Shown here one piece after another: positions 1 to 8,801 of a DNA stretch of 64,000 nt (position 1 is the first letter of the stretch; every line of letters begins with the position of its first letter). Both the position numbers and the translations under genes were made by a program. The stretch lies in NCBI RefSeq assembly GCF_029814175.1, contig NZ_CP122312.1:1798001-1862000 (forward strand). Direction: 5' to 3'. This DNA comes from Halospeciosus flavus (GTDB lineage: Archaea; Halobacteriota; Halobacteria; Halobacteriales; Halobacteriaceae). The notes beneath the pieces were generated by a model. That model had not been told where the DNA came from and made no database searches. It was given only the letters and a program-made list of their open reading frames with translations.

Positions 1-38
1 CGGACGTGGGCGGGCTGCGCAGCGAGGGTGACGACTGA
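1..38 (+). CDS. C-terminal end of an upstream gene (partial)
   Basis: An open frame enters from the left edge and ends in TGA at 36-38, encoding DVGGLRSEGDD before the stop. The stop directly abuts the ATG of the M20 peptidase gene at 39, which suggests one transcription unit. Eleven residues are too few to identify the product. In some haloarchaea an M20 peptidase of this kind follows dapF, but nothing here shows that. Confidence 0.4.
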   Translation, partial: DVGGLRSEGDD

Positions 39-1256
39 ATGACCGTCGATCCGTCCACCCTCGCCGACCGCGTCGACGGCGACGAGGTCGTCTCGCTCGT
101 TCAGGACCTCGTCCGCATCGAGAGCCCCTACTTCGAGGAGGACGAGATCGTCGACTTCGTCTTCGAGTGGTTCGACGACGCAGGTCTCGACCCCGAGCGC
201 CACCCGGTCGTCGAGTCGGCGTACACCGGCTACGAGGGGGCGAACGTCCTCGCGCCCGTCGAGGGGAGCGACCCCGACGCACCGACGCTCCTGCTCAACG
301 CCCACGTCGACACCGTCGAACTCGTCGACGAGTGGGAGGAAGACCCACTCTCCGGGCGCGTCGCGGACGGCAAACTCTACGGGCAGGGAGCCTGCGACAT
401 GAAGGCCGGTCTCGCCGCCGCGATGGTCGCGACGCGGGAACTCGCGGCCCCGGACGTGGACCTCGCGGGCGACGTCCTCTTCACCGCCGTCGTCGACGAG
501 GAAGGACCGTACGGTCTCGGGACGGACCAGCTAATCCGCGACGGCATCACGGACGAGTGCGACGCCGCCGTCGTGACCGAACCCGGCCCGGTCCTCGCGC
601 AGTCCGACGTGGAGAACCCGGCGCTCCTGCTCGGCGCACGGGGGCGCTTCCTCTACGACATCGAGGTACGAGGCGAGGCGGCCCACGGCTCACAACCCCG
701 GAAGGGGACAAACGCCGTCGCCGCCGCCGGCGTACTGGCCGACGCGCTCGCCGAGATGGAAACCGCCGACCACCCGGACCTCGGGTCGGGGTCGGTCTGC
801 CCGCTCGGCATCGAGGGTGGCGGCGAAACCCTCTCGGTCCCCGAACACTGTCGGCTGTCGGTCGACCGCCACGTCGTCCCCGGCGAGACCGAGACCGTGG
901 TGCGCGAGCAGGCCGAGGCGGTCGTCGCGGACCTCGACCTCGACGCCGAGGTGTCGATCGGCTTCCGCGAGGGTCCCGAGGGCGCACGCTACGGGCCGTA
1001 CGTCACCGACCGCGACCACCCGCTCGTCGGCGCGCTGGCGGACGGCGCGCGGGCGACGACCGGTCGCGACCCCGAGTTCGGCTACTTCGCGAGCGTCGGC
1101 GACTTCAACTACCTCGGCGACCGCGCCGGCCTCCCGACGGTCATCGTCGGCCCGGACGGCGCGAACATCCACGGGGCGGGCGAGTACGTCGACACCGACG
1201 AGGTGGTCGAGGTGACCGAACTCCTCGTCGACGGACTCGCGCGCTACCTCCAGTGA
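39..1256 (+). CDS. M20 family metallopeptidase (DapE/ArgE-like deacylase)
   Basis: This 405-residue protein is a cytoplasmic zinc-dependent amidohydrolase of the M20 family, which removes acyl groups from amino-acid derivatives. Metal-site motifs are visible: NAHVDTV (His89, Asp91), GACDMKAG (Asp120), the catalytic pair VVDEEGP (Glu154-Glu155) and a C-terminal IHGAGEYV with the last His ligand. A lid (dimerisation) domain lies between the two halves, beginning near [13 protein letters not shown] with AAHGSQP. The length suits DapE/ArgE/CPG2 members. Succinyl-diaminopimelate desuccinylase is a reasonable guess for haloarchaea, but no other lysine gene lies in the window. The ATG touches the preceding stop, so translation may be coupled. 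Confidence 0.85.
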   Translation: MTVDPSTLADRVDGDEVVSLVQDLVRIESPYFEEDEIVDFVFEWFDDAGLDPERHPVVESAYTGYEGANVLAPVEGSDPDAPTLLLNAHVDTVELVDEWEEDPLSGRVADGKLYGQGACDMKAGLAAAMVATRELAAPDVDLAGDVLFTAVVDEEGPYGLGTDQLIRDGITDECDAAVVTEPGPVLAQSDVENPALLLGARGRFLYDIEVRGEAAHGSQPRKGTNAVAAAGVLADALAEMETADHPDLGSGSVCPLGIEGGGETLSVPEHCRLSVDRHVVPGETETVVREQAEAVVADLDLDAEVSIGFREGPEGARYGPYVTDRDHPLVGALADGARATTGRDPEFGYFASVGDFNYLGDRAGLPTVIVGPDGANIHGAGEYVDTDEVVEVTELLVDGLARYLQ

Positions 1257-1305
1257 GCGCGACGAACGGAAACCGGTAAGCCACGCCCCTCCGTTCACCC
1301 CGGTG

Positions 1306-2358
1306 ATGGAGTACACTCCGCAGGAATTCGACCGCGTGCTCTCCTCGATGTGTACGGAGCCACACCCGGCCGCCCGCGAGGCCGCCGTCGAGTTCCTCGC
1401 GGACAACCCCGGCGACCCCGCGTCCTACCCCGACGTGGCCGCCATGGAGGCGGACGTCGTCGAGACGCTCGGCGAAATCGTGGGGCTGGACGACCCGTAC
1501 GGCTACGTCGCGGCCGGCGGCACCGAGGCGAACCTCCAGGCGGTCCGGGCGGCCCGCGACCTCGCCGAGACGGACACGCCGAACGTCGTCGCCCCCGAGA
1601 GCGCCCACTTCTCCTTCCAGAAGGCCGCCGACGTCCTCGACGTGGAGGTCCGCCTCGCCCCCGTGGACGCGGACTACCGTGCGGACCCGGACGCGGTGGC
1701 CGAGCGCGCGGACGCGGAGACGGCGATGGTCGTCGGCATCGCCGGCACGACCGAGTTCGGCCGGGTCGACCCCATTCCCGACCTCGCGACCGTCGCCGAC
1801 GAAGTGGACGCGCTCTTCCACGTCGACGCGGCGTGGGGTGGGTTCGTCCTCCCGTTCACCGACCACGAGTGGCACTTCGGCCACGCCGACGTGGACACGC
1901 TCACCATCGACCCGCACAAGATGGGGCAGGCGCCGATTCCGGCGGGCGGGTTCCTCGTGCGCGACCCCGAGGTCCTCGACACGCTCGCGGTCGACACGCC
2001 CTACCTGGAGTCCGCCTCGCAGGCGACGCTGGCCGGAACCCGCAGCGGGGCGGGCGTCGCGGGCGCACACGCCGCCCTCGACGCGCTCTGGCCCGAGGGG
2101 TACCGCGAGACGTACGAACGCCAGCAGGCGAACGCCGAGTGGTTCGCCGCGGCACTCCGCGAGCGCGGGTACGACGTGGTCGACCCCGTCCTCCCGCTGG
2201 TCGCGGCCGACCTGCCCGACTCGACGTTCGAGGCGCTCCGTGAGGAAGGGTGGCGCGTCTCGCGGACGGACTCGGGGGAGAGTCGCTTCGTGATGATGCC
2301 CCACGTCACCCGCGAGATGCTCGACGCGGTCCTCGACGACCTGGACGCTCTCGACTAA
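1306..2358 (+). CDS. mfnA: PLP-dependent L-tyrosine/L-aspartate decarboxylase (MfnA)
   Basis: This 350-residue group II pyridoxal-phosphate decarboxylase most resembles archaeal MfnA. In haloarchaea such enzymes are thought to make beta-alanine from aspartate for coenzyme A; in methanogens they make tyramine from tyrosine. Visible signatures are [11 protein letters not shown] (phosphate binding, near residue 70), HVDAAWGG with the Asp contacting the PLP ring nitrogen (Asp174) and IDPHKMG with the Schiff-base Lys205. I start at ATG 1306; a GTG one codon earlier at 1303 is equally possible. It lies 49 nt after the M20 gene on the same strand. Substrate choice cannot be read from the sequence. 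Confidence 0.85.
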   Translation: MEYTPQEFDRVLSSMCTEPHPAAREAAVEFLADNPGDPASYPDVAAMEADVVETLGEIVGLDDPYGYVAAGGTEANLQAVRAARDLAETDTPNVVAPESAHFSFQKAADVLDVEVRLAPVDADYRADPDAVAERADAETAMVVGIAGTTEFGRVDPIPDLATVADEVDALFHVDAAWGGFVLPFTDHEWHFGHADVDTLTIDPHKMGQAPIPAGGFLVRDPEVLDTLAVDTPYLESASQATLAGTRSGAGVAGAHAALDALWPEGYRETYERQQANAEWFAAALRERGYDVVDPVLPLVAADLPDSTFEALREEGWRVSRTDSGESRFVMMPHVTREMLDAVLDDLDALD

Positions 2359-2397
2359 CACGGAAGCGTTTAATCCGGTCGGTCCGACCTACCCGAC

Positions 2398-2958
2398 GTG
2401 TTCGACGCCGCCCTCCTGGCACTGTCCGGGTTCGACCTCCACGCCATCGAGGAGGCCGTCCGTGCCGCGCGCGGGTGGGGCGGCATCCTCATCATCTTCG
2501 TCTACTCCTTCCTCATCGCGTTCGTCCTCCCGCTCCCCAGCGAGGTCGTCCTCATCCCGGCCCTCTCTGGCTCTCTCGCGCTCGGACTCTCCTACGAGGT
2601 CCAGGTACTCGTCGTGATGCTCGCGAGCGGACTCGGGAAGGCACTCGGGAGCGTCGTGGCGCTCTACCTCGGCCACGGCGCGAGTCACTCCGGTCCGGTC
2701 ATCGACGCGGCCCGCCGACTCGGCTTCGAGCCGATGGAGTGGTCGCGAAAACGCGTCGTCACGCTCGTCCAGGAGTACGGCTACGTCGGCCTCGCACTCG
2801 GTCTCACGGTCCCCGGTTTCCCGGATACGCTCTCCATCTACGCCTTCTCGGTGCTCGAAGAGAACTACGTGAAGTTCTCGCTGGCGACGTTCGCGGGGAG
2901 CGTCGGTCGACTGCTCGTGACGTTGGCAGTCTGGCAGGGGTTCCTCGCGGTCGTCTGA
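2398..2958 (+). CDS. DedA/VTT-family membrane protein
   Basis: This 186-residue integral membrane protein has several hydrophobic segments, with the first strong one around residues 29-52, and a central LPLPSEVVL motif typical of the DedA/VTT (SNARE-associated) superfamily. It also carries the later pattern TVPGFPDTLSIYAFSVLEENY. Family members act at the cytoplasmic membrane, probably in lipid scrambling or envelope homeostasis; the substrate here is unknown. A GTG start is used, 39 nt after mfnA. A clear paralogue lies at 24254-24784 with the same landmarks (LPFPGELVL; AVPGSPDTVSIYAFSAVETEY). Confidence 0.8.
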   Translation: MFDAALLALSGFDLHAIEEAVRAARGWGGILIIFVYSFLIAFVLPLPSEVVLIPALSGSLALGLSYEVQVLVVMLASGLGKALGSVVALYLGHGASHSGPVIDAARRLGFEPMEWSRKRVVTLVQEYGYVGLALGLTVPGFPDTLSIYAFSVLEENYVKFSLATFAGSVGRLLVTLAVWQGFLAVV

Positions 2959-3084
2959 TCGGCGTCGAAAACAGTGCGGGGCGTGGACCCCGCGCGTCCG
3001 GCGCCGCAGCGGAGTGGGGAGGCGGCGGCCCGGACGAGAGTGTCAGTCTCGGAGTGTCAGTTGGTCAGTGTGTGATTCCGGAGT

Positions 3085-3219
3085 CTACGGACCGAGAGAG
3101 CCACAACCCCAGACGGCCAGCGTGGACTGAACCTGGGAGAGTGCGACTGCACTCGTGAACAGCGCGCCGACGGCTTTCGGGTGTTGTGCGACCGCGTTCT
3201 GCAGGGCCTTGCGAGCCAT
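3085..3219 (-). CDS. small hydrophobic haloarchaeal protein (DUF7503-like)
   Basis: This is a 44-codon gene with ATG at 3219 and TAG at 3085-3087. The product begins MARKALQNAVAQHPKAVGAL and continues into a hydrophobic stretch (LFTSAVALSQ). It resembles the short haloarchaeal proteins that have an HP(x)2-3G-LFT pattern followed by one membrane helix, annotated as DUF7503; I recall this family from memory. Function is unknown. A TATA-like element at 3241-3254 sits about 28 nt upstream of the ATG on this strand, the right distance for a leaderless transcript. It occupies most of the 364-nt space between the DedA-like gene and the creatininase gene. Confidence 0.6.
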   Translation of the reverse strand: MARKALQNAVAQHPKAVGALFTSAVALSQVQSTLAVWGCGSLGP

Positions 3220-3240
3220 CTCATTTCATACAATGCACCG

Positions 3241-3254
3241 TGTAATAAAATAAG
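3241..3254 (-). promoter_or_regulatory. TATA box for the small protein gene at 3085-3219
   Basis: Read on the minus strand the sequence is CTTATTTTATTACA, an AT-rich island in GC-rich DNA. Its centre lies about 28 nt before the ATG at 3219, matching archaeal leaderless promoters. Confidence 0.55.
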
Positions 3255-3322
3255 TTACGGTCGGATAAGTGTGAAAGAAAGTGTCCGCACCCTCAAAGGG
3301 GTGCCGACCCTACCCGTTCGGT

Positions 3323-4060
3323 ATGCGACTCGACGAGCACACGTGGACGGAGGCCGACGCGGCCGACGTGGACGTCGCGCTCCTGCCGGTCGGGAGCACT
3401 GAACAGCACGGGCCGCACGCACCGCTCGGGACCGACGCGTTCACCGCGGAGACGGTCGCGGAGGCCGCCGCCGAGGCCTACGACGGGACGGCCGTCGTCG
3501 CGCCGACCGTCGCGGTAGGCGTCTCCGAGGAGCACCGCCAGTTCACCGGGACGATGTGGGTGTCGGCGGACACCTTCCGCGCGTACGTGCGGGAGGCCGC
3601 GCAGTCGCTCGCCTCCCACGGGTGGGAGCGCGTCGTCCTCGTCAACGGTCACGGCGGGAACGTCGCGGCCGTCGGGGAGGTCGCCGCCCGACTCACCCGG
3701 GACGGCGACTGCTACACGGTCCCCTTCACCTGGTTCGACGCCGTCGGCGAGCACTCGGCGGACATGGGCCACGCCGGCCCGCTCGAAACTGCCTTCCTCC
3801 GCCACGAGTGTCCAGAACTGGTCCGCGAGGACCACGTCGAGGCGGCCCGCGAGGGCGCGAGCGACCACTGGGGCGAGTGGCAGAGCCACACGAACCTCGC
3901 ACACGACTCCGCGGAGTTCTCGGAGAACGGCGTCGTCGGCGACCCGGCAGAGGGCGACGCCGAACGTGGCGCGGACCTCCTCGACGCGGCCCGCGACTCG
4001 CTGGTCGCGTTGCTCGACGCGGTAGTCGACCGGGACGTCACCCGGCCGCCACACGAGTAG
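3323..4060 (+). CDS. creatininase-family amidohydrolase (possible ArfB)
   Basis: This 245-residue protein belongs to the creatininase/creatinine amidohydrolase family of metal-dependent cytoplasmic hydrolases. The metal motifs are plain: GSTEQHGPHAPLGTD (Glu27, His29, His32, Asp38), EEHRQFTGT near residue 70 and NGHGGN (residues 108-113). In archaea, family members include ArfB, the formylamidopyrimidine deformylase of riboflavin and F420 synthesis, a plausible role in a haloarchaeon but not proven here. The frame stays open upstream to 3281; I chose ATG 3323 because conserved homology begins there (MRLDEHTW). Confidence 0.8.
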   Translation: MRLDEHTWTEADAADVDVALLPVGSTEQHGPHAPLGTDAFTAETVAEAAAEAYDGTAVVAPTVAVGVSEEHRQFTGTMWVSADTFRAYVREAAQSLASHGWERVVLVNGHGGNVAAVGEVAARLTRDGDCYTVPFTWFDAVGEHSADMGHAGPLETAFLRHECPELVREDHVEAAREGASDHWGEWQSHTNLAHDSAEFSENGVVGDPAEGDAERGADLLDAARDSLVALLDAVVDRDVTRPPHE

Positions 4061-4081
4061 TCGTCCGGTCGGCCCGACTCG

Positions 4082-4528
4082 CTACTCGCTCTCGGCCGCT
4101 TCTTCGTCGGTCTCGTCGCTCTCCTCGTCCGCTGCGGCTTCCTGGAGGTCCTCCAGTTGACCGCGGAGTTCCGGAATCGTGCTCGCGAGTTCGCCGACCT
4201 GCTCGCTCACGGCTTCGAGGTCGTCGAGGGCGTCCTGGATGGACTCGATCTCGGCTTCGAGGTCGTCGGCGTCCTCGAAGGCGTCGGCGCGTTCGCCGAT
4301 GGTGTACCACTTCTTCGCCTGCCGGAGGTGCTCTTCGACCTCGTCGACGGCGAGCGCCGAGCGCAGTCCGTTGAGGACGCCGAGGGTGTTGTCGGCCTCG
4401 ACGTCCCAGACGTCGTCCGGGTCGGGTAGTGCCGCGCGCGCGTTCCGGAGGTGTGTCTCGACGTCCTCGCGAATCTCGCTCGCCGCCTCGCCGAACAGTT
4501 CCTCGTCGTCGAGTGTCACGTCGCTCAT
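4082..4528 (-). CDS. acidic coiled-coil protein (DUF5790-like)
   Basis: This 148-residue, highly acidic soluble protein has two predicted helical stretches, around residues 15-55 and 80-135, the second rich in heptad-like Leu/Ile/Val spacing (ELASTIPELRGQLEDLQEA). It ends in an Asp/Glu/Ser tail. It matches what I remember of haloarchaeal DUF5790 proteins, which have no known function. It stands convergent to the creatininase gene with only 21 nt between stops. Confidence 0.65.
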   Translation of the reverse strand: MSDVTLDDEELFGEAASEIREDVETHLRNARAALPDPDDVWDVEADNTLGVLNGLRSALAVDEVEEHLRQAKKWYTIGERADAFEDADDLEAEIESIQDALDDLEAVSEQVGELASTIPELRGQLEDLQEAAADEESDETDEEAAESE

Positions 4529-4671
4529 GGCACGGGATTCGTCGTTCTCCCTTTTAAAACCCTGCCAGAAACTGAAAGTGAACGGTCGCTTCGCTCACTC
4601 CGACTCTCCCGGCTCGCGTGTCGCGTCACTCGCTGGCGCTCGCTCCGCTCCCGCTCGCATCACCGAGATTC

Positions 4672-5013
4672 TCACTCACTACGTTCGTTCCGAATCTCGT
4701 CTAGCTTCATCAGCGGGTAGCCGTCCTCCATCGCCATCTCGGCGACGACCTCGACGCCCTCGTGGTCGACGACGATCTCGACCTCCATGTACTCCCCCGT
4801 GAGTTCGGTGTAGCCGTGCTCGACGTCGAGTTCGTCGGTGAGGATGTCGACGCTGACGGACTCGCAGAAGGGCTGGTTCTCGATGCTCTCCTCGATGGCC
4901 GTCTCCAGCGAGGGCGCGCTCTCGGGGCTGACCGGCGTGCCCGCGAACTGGTGGTAGAGCGCGCCGAACTTGATGCCCGCCTCGAAGCAGGCCTGGTCGC
5001 GGTCGGTCGTCAT
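4672..5013 (-). CDS. mptD: archaeal-type dihydroneopterin aldolase (MptD)
   Basis: This 113-residue protein matches archaeal MptD, which cleaves 7,8-dihydroneopterin to 6-hydroxymethyl-dihydropterin and glycolaldehyde in the pterin/folate branch. The diagnostic N-terminal region CFEAGIKFGALYHQFAGTPV and the following ETAIEESI segment are present, as is the conserved C-terminal part (GYPLMKLDEIRN). The family is small (about 110-130 residues) and unrelated in sequence to bacterial FolB, so the length fits. The gene is a single unit read away from the small membrane protein gene at 5071-5454. Confidence 0.8.
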   Translation of the reverse strand: MTTDRDQACFEAGIKFGALYHQFAGTPVSPESAPSLETAIEESIENQPFCESVSVDILTDELDVEHGYTELTGEYMEVEIVVDHEGVEVVAEMAMEDGYPLMKLDEIRNERSE

Positions 5014-5070
5014 GCGCCGGTCTCCGGTCCGCCGCGGCTAAGAGGTGTCGCCTCGGGGCGCCGAGTCGGC

Positions 5071-5454
5071 TCAGACGAGTCCGTCGAGGAGGACGGACCC
5101 ACCGGCGAAGAGGAGGAACGCGGCGACGAGACCGCCGCTGTGGAGGAGCCACCGGGGGAGCGGGACCATCGTGAGGACGAACAGGACCACCGTCGCGGTG
5201 AACATCGCGGCGACGATGGGGTAGGGGAGCGGTCCCTGGTAGCGTTCGAGGCGCTCCGCCGCGTGTCCCGCGGCCAACAGCGACCCACCGACACAGAGCG
5301 CCGCACCCCACACACCGGTCAGCCGCAACAGGGTACTCGTCCGTGTGAACGACCCTCTCGCTTCGACGCCGTAGAGACCGACGGCGACGAGGACGATACC
5401 CACCAGCGCCGCGAACAGGGACGCGGCGACGAGTCGACTCCGTCGATGGGACAC
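5071..5454 (-). CDS. small four-helix membrane protein, unknown function
   Basis: This 127-residue hydrophobic protein has about four transmembrane segments, near residues 8-29, 43-63, 78-98 and 105-125, separated by short basic or acidic loops. No catalytic motif is visible and I do not recognise the family. It precedes mptD on the same strand by 57 nt, so the two could be co-transcribed. Confidence 0.6.
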   Translation of the reverse strand: MSHRRSRLVAASLFAALVGIVLVAVGLYGVEARGSFTRTSTLLRLTGVWGAALCVGGSLLAAGHAAERLERYQGPLPYPIVAAMFTATVVLFVLTMVPLPRWLLHSGGLVAAFLLFAGGSVLLDGLV

Positions 5455-5550
5455 GGAAGACGGCTATGGGAGAAGCGTAGTTAAACGACCCCGCTCACCG
5501 CGGGCGGCAATCGTATGTTTGATGGCGCTTCTCCCCGAGTTTCCGAACGA

Positions 5551-6330
5551 ATGGACGAACGGGTCTTGCTCACGGGCGCACAGGGGCGCGTCGGGCAGGC
5601 GATTCTGGGGGGGATCGCGGACGACTACGAGTGGCGACTCCTCGACCGCGAACCGCCGGCGGCGGAACCCGACCACGAGTTCGTCGTCGCCGACGTCACC
5701 GACGAGGAAGAGATGCGCGAGGCGATGGCCGACGTCGACGTCGTCGTACACCTCGCGGGCGACCCCCGTCCCGAGGCGCCGTGGGAGAGCGTCCTCCGGA
5801 ACAACATCGACGGCGCGCGCGTCGTCTACGAGGCCGCCGTCGACACCGGCGTCGAGAAGGTCGCCTTCGCCTCTTCGAACCACGCCGTCGGCCACTACGA
5901 GACCGAGCGGAAACCCGACATCTACCGGAAGTCCTCGGAGTTCCGCCTCGACGGCACCGAACTCCCCCGCCCCTCGAACCTCTACGGCGTGAGCAAGGCC
6001 GCCGGCGAGACGCTCGGCCGCTACTACCACGACGAACACGACCTCTCGGTGGTCTGCGTCCGAATCGGGAACCTCACGAAGGGCCACCCGCCGAAGGACT
6101 ACGAGCGCGGGCAGGCGATGTGGCTCTCCTACCGCGACTGCGCGCACCTCTTCGAACGCTGCATCGAGGCCGACTACGGCTACGAAATCGTCTACGGCAT
6201 CTCCGACAACGACCGGAAGTACTACTCCCTCGAACGCGCGAAGGAAGTCCTCGGCTACGACCCACAGGACAACTCCGCGGAGTACACGATGGGCGGCGAA
6301 CTGAAAGACGACGCCGAGCGCGAGGAGTGA
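5551..6330 (+). CDS. azf: NAD+-dependent glucose-6-phosphate dehydrogenase (Azf)
   Basis: This 259-residue extended short-chain dehydrogenase resembles H. volcanii Azf, which oxidises glucose 6-phosphate with NAD+ in the haloarchaeal oxidative pentose phosphate pathway. The Rossmann motif TGAQGRVG lies at residues 8-15 and the catalytic YGVSK (Tyr145, Lys149) follows. Long conserved blocks include HLAGDPRPEAPWESVLRNN and ERGQAMWLSYRDC. The alternative family name is uronate dehydrogenase. The frame is open to an ATG at 5515; I prefer 5551 because homologues begin MDxxVLLTGAxGRVGQAI. Acidic side chains after strand beta2 (LLDREP) suggest NAD+ preference. Confidence 0.85.
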   Translation: MDERVLLTGAQGRVGQAILGGIADDYEWRLLDREPPAAEPDHEFVVADVTDEEEMREAMADVDVVVHLAGDPRPEAPWESVLRNNIDGARVVYEAAVDTGVEKVAFASSNHAVGHYETERKPDIYRKSSEFRLDGTELPRPSNLYGVSKAAGETLGRYYHDEHDLSVVCVRIGNLTKGHPPKDYERGQAMWLSYRDCAHLFERCIEADYGYEIVYGISDNDRKYYSLERAKEVLGYDPQDNSAEYTMGGELKDDAEREE

Positions 6331-6389
6331 CTTTTGCACCCGCGTCCGCGCCGTAATCCGTTTCCTGAACGGGCACGAAACGACGGAGT

Positions 6390-6803
6390 ATGGAGGAGTT
6401 AGCGGAGCGAGTCGCCGACGCGTTGCGGGAGAAGTACGGCGAGGAGACTCTCGTCGGGGTAAGCTACTACCACGAGGACGGCGTCGGGCACGTCTACCGG
6501 AGTGAGTGGGCGGCCGAGAAGTACGACCCCGAGGAAGTCGACGAAATCGTCCAGGACCTCCGGTTCGAGGCGCTCGGCCACGGCGCTCACGAGCAGCGCC
6601 ACCGGGAGGGACTCCACGCGACGGTCCGGGTGTACGACGAACTGATCGACGTCGTCGTCCCGATCACGGAGTTCGAGGGACTGGCGTTCGCACTCTCTAA
6701 TGACGGCGAGTACACCGTCCGGAACGTCGTCTCGCTCGTCGAGACGGTCGTCGAGGAGTCCGACGTCGAACGGACGGCACTCGACCACCCGAGCGGCGAG
6801 TAG
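6390..6803 (+). CDS. uncharacterised haloarchaeal protein (DUF7522-like)
   Basis: This 137-residue soluble acidic protein has no recognisable catalytic motif. Its layout (short N-terminal helix, TLVGVSYYHEDGVGHVYRS strand pair, then a 'VDEIVQDL' helix and a late strand VRVYDELIDVVVPI) is shared with the protein at 49945-50325 in this window, so the two look like distant paralogues of a haloarchaeal family I believe is called DUF7522. It lies 59 nt after azf and 65 nt before htpX. Confidence 0.65.
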   Translation: MEELAERVADALREKYGEETLVGVSYYHEDGVGHVYRSEWAAEKYDPEEVDEIVQDLRFEALGHGAHEQRHREGLHATVRVYDELIDVVVPITEFEGLAFALSNDGEYTVRNVVSLVETVVEESDVERTALDHPSGE

Positions 6804-6835
6804 CGCTTTATGGGTGTCGGCACCGAGCGCGCAAC

Positions 6836-6843
6836 CTTAATAG
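6836..6843 (+). promoter_or_regulatory. TATA box of htpX
   Basis: CTTAATAG stands about 29 nt before the htpX ATG at 6869, in an otherwise GC-rich gap. The spacing is that of a leaderless archaeal transcript. Confidence 0.55.
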
Positions 6844-6868
6844 ACCGACAGCCAACTCCTACGCACAC

Positions 6869-7711
6869 ATGGAACACTTCCAGTTGAAGGTCCGGATGGC
6901 CCTCGTCGGGTCCATCCTGTTCGCCTTCTACGCCGTCGCGGTCGTCGCCGCGATGGCGATTTGGGGAACCGGCATCCTCCCGCTCGCGATTCTCGGGAGT
7001 ATCGCCCTCGTCGCCGTCCAGTACAAGGTCGGCAAGTGGTCGGCGCTCCGGAGCGTCAAGGCCGAGGACCTCGACGAACAGCGCTACAGCGAGATTCACG
7101 ACCGGGTCGAGCAGTTGAGCCGCGACATGGGAATCGAGAAGCCCCGACTGATGAAGGCCCGGATGGGCGTCCCCAACGCCTTCGCCGTCGGCCGCAAGGG
7201 CGCCGGCGTCGTCGTCATCTCCGAGGAACTCATGCACCTCCTCGAACGCGACGAACTCGAGGGCGTCATCGCCCACGAACTCGCGCACATCAAGAACCGC
7301 GACGTCGTGATGATGGTGCTCGGCCAGGGCGTCGCCTCCGTCGTCGCCATCGTCGCGCAGTGGGCGGTCCTGATGACCGGGGAGAACGACCTGGCGGACT
7401 TCTTCCTCGCCATCGTGGTCGGGAACCTCGTCCAGATGGTCGTGATGGTGTTCGTCCTCGCCATCTCGCGCTACCGCGAGTACGTCGCCGACGAGGACGC
7501 CCGGCAGTACATCGGCAGCGGCGACCCGCTCGCCCGCGCACTGGAGAAGATCTCCCGCGGCAATCAGGCCACCCAACACCACGGCCGCGAAGAAATGGTC
7601 GACCGCGAACTCAGCGCGCTCTGCATCTTCGACTCCAGTCACGGGTTCCTCAGCCAGATCCTGGCGACGCACCCGCCGGTCGAGAAGCGCATCGAGCGCC
7701 TCCGCTCGTAA
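6869..7711 (+). CDS. htpX: M48 family membrane zinc protease HtpX
   Basis: This 280-residue protein has two N-terminal membrane helices (about residues 10-30 and 35-52), then a cytoplasmic metalloprotease domain. HELAHIKNRD gives the zinc ligands His136 and His140 with catalytic Glu137, and YREYVADEDA supplies the third ligand. A further hydrophobic pair lies around residues 150-200. HtpX proteins degrade misfolded membrane proteins in quality control. The C-terminal THPPVEKRIERLR block is typical. The gene is followed after 7 nt by a small membrane protein gene, so the pair is probably an operon. Confidence 0.88.
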   Translation: MEHFQLKVRMALVGSILFAFYAVAVVAAMAIWGTGILPLAILGSIALVAVQYKVGKWSALRSVKAEDLDEQRYSEIHDRVEQLSRDMGIEKPRLMKARMGVPNAFAVGRKGAGVVVISEELMHLLERDELEGVIAHELAHIKNRDVVMMVLGQGVASVVAIVAQWAVLMTGENDLADFFLAIVVGNLVQMVVMVFVLAISRYREYVADEDARQYIGSGDPLARALEKISRGNQATQHHGREEMVDRELSALCIFDSSHGFLSQILATHPPVEKRIERLRS

Positions 7712-7718
7712 GTTCGCG

Positions 7719-7943
7719 ATGGACCTCCGTTCACTCCTCGCGGTCGTCCTCGGCGCCGCGCTCGGCGTGCTCTGTCTGGCCTATCCCGAGGGTATCGTCC
7801 GCGTCCAGCTCGTCGGCCGGTCACAGCGTCGACGCGGTCCCTACGGCGAGGACGAGTTCCCGCAGTGGATGATTCACCTCGTCCGGGTGGCGGGCGTCGC
7901 CCTGCTGGGCGTCGCCGTGTTCATCGCCGTCCAGTCGCTGTAG
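7719..7943 (+). CDS. small membrane protein downstream of htpX
   Basis: This 74-residue protein has two hydrophobic helices (about residues 4-24 and 52-72) flanking a polar, basic loop with RRRGPYGEDEFPQW. It begins 7 nt after the htpX stop and is presumably co-transcribed. The family is unknown to me; the context hints at membrane quality control, but that is inference only. Confidence 0.6.
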   Translation: MDLRSLLAVVLGAALGVLCLAYPEGIVRVQLVGRSQRRRGPYGEDEFPQWMIHLVRVAGVALLGVAVFIAVQSL

Positions 7944-7953
7944 TCGCGACTCG

Positions 7954-8601
7954 CTACCCGAACAGTCCCTTCACGTCCTCTTCCTTCCGTCTCCGCCGGT
8001 CGACGTGCTGGTCGAGTCGCTGGGCGACGATGGCCCGGTGTTCGGCGTCGCGGACGAAGTCGAAGACGAACCGGACGAACTTACTGCGCTCCGAACCGTC
8101 CGCGACGTCGCGGCGGGCGTACTCGACACCCGTCTCGACGTCGAACTCTTCGTCGTAGCCCAGCGCTTCGGCGAGCGCCGGCGCCGCGAGAAGCGTCGCG
8201 TCGAGGTCGAGGTCGGTGAGCGCGGGGACCTCCCCGTCCACGACGACGGGTTCGGGCGACCGCCGCTCGACGCGCTCGGGGTCGGCTTCGAGCGCCGCGA
8301 GTGCCTCTCGAACGGACCCGACACGGACGTCCCGGTAGTCGTTCGGGAGTCCGTCGAGGTACTCTCGGCCGCTCTCGGCGAGGCCCGTCGCGCCCGCCCA
8401 GTTGCGCTCGCGGGCGTGGTGGACCGCCGCCGCGTACTGGACGAGTCCCTGGAGCAGTCGCTCGTCGCGGTCGTCGGACTCCTCGGCGTCGTCGCCGTCG
8501 GCCGCGCGGACGTCGTGCCACACCTCCTCCCACGGTTCGTGGGCGGCACGGTAGTGGCCGGCGGCGAACAGCGCCGCGCCGGCGCGGAGGGCGTCGTGCA
8601 T
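7954..8601 (-). CDS. DUF309 domain protein
   Basis: This 215-residue protein carries the DUF309 signature near the N terminus: FAAGHYRAAHEPWEEVW (residues about 12-28) and, after a loop, LLQGLVQYAAAVHHARERNWAGA. DUF309 proteins are small helical bundles of unknown role, widespread in archaea, bacteria and plastids. The C-terminal ~100 residues, including EYARRDVADGSERSKFVRFV, look like an additional haloarchaeal helical domain. A possible TATA (ACATAAG on this strand, about 25 nt upstream) suggests leaderless expression. It is convergent with the small membrane protein gene. Confidence 0.75.
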   Translation of the reverse strand: MHDALRAGAALFAAGHYRAAHEPWEEVWHDVRAADGDDAEESDDRDERLLQGLVQYAAAVHHARERNWAGATGLAESGREYLDGLPNDYRDVRVGSVREALAALEADPERVERRSPEPVVVDGEVPALTDLDLDATLLAAPALAEALGYDEEFDVETGVEYARRDVADGSERSKFVRFVFDFVRDAEHRAIVAQRLDQHVDRRRRKEEDVKGLFG

Positions 8602-8761
8602 GGGAGAAGGTTCGTGACGGTCACTTATGTACCCGACGAGAGTATATAAGGAGACGACGGGCGTCGCTCGTCAGTTAGTGTCGCGAAAATGTAGCGTCCG
8701 GACGGAGTCCACGCGAGCGGAGCGAGCGTGGGCACGGCCGGACGTGACTGAACGAAGCGAA

Positions 8762-8784
8762 GCGACGAGCGGAACGCTCGTCGC
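8762..8784 (-). terminator. perfect hairpin downstream of tRNA-Arg
   Basis: GCGACGAGCG (8762-8771) and CGCTCGTCGC (8775-8784) form a 10-bp stem with a 3-nt loop. It starts 18 nt past the 3' end of the tRNA on the minus strand. It could aid termination or 3' processing, but there is no strong T tract. Confidence 0.3.
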
Positions 8785-8801
8785 GTAGCAAAGTGAAGGA
8801 A

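Noticed and set aside
4590..4690. GC-rich inverted repeats such as CGCTTCGCTCACTC near mptD
   Set aside because: Haloarchaeal intergenic regions are full of short imperfect palindromes of this kind; no clear element boundary or terminator could be defined.
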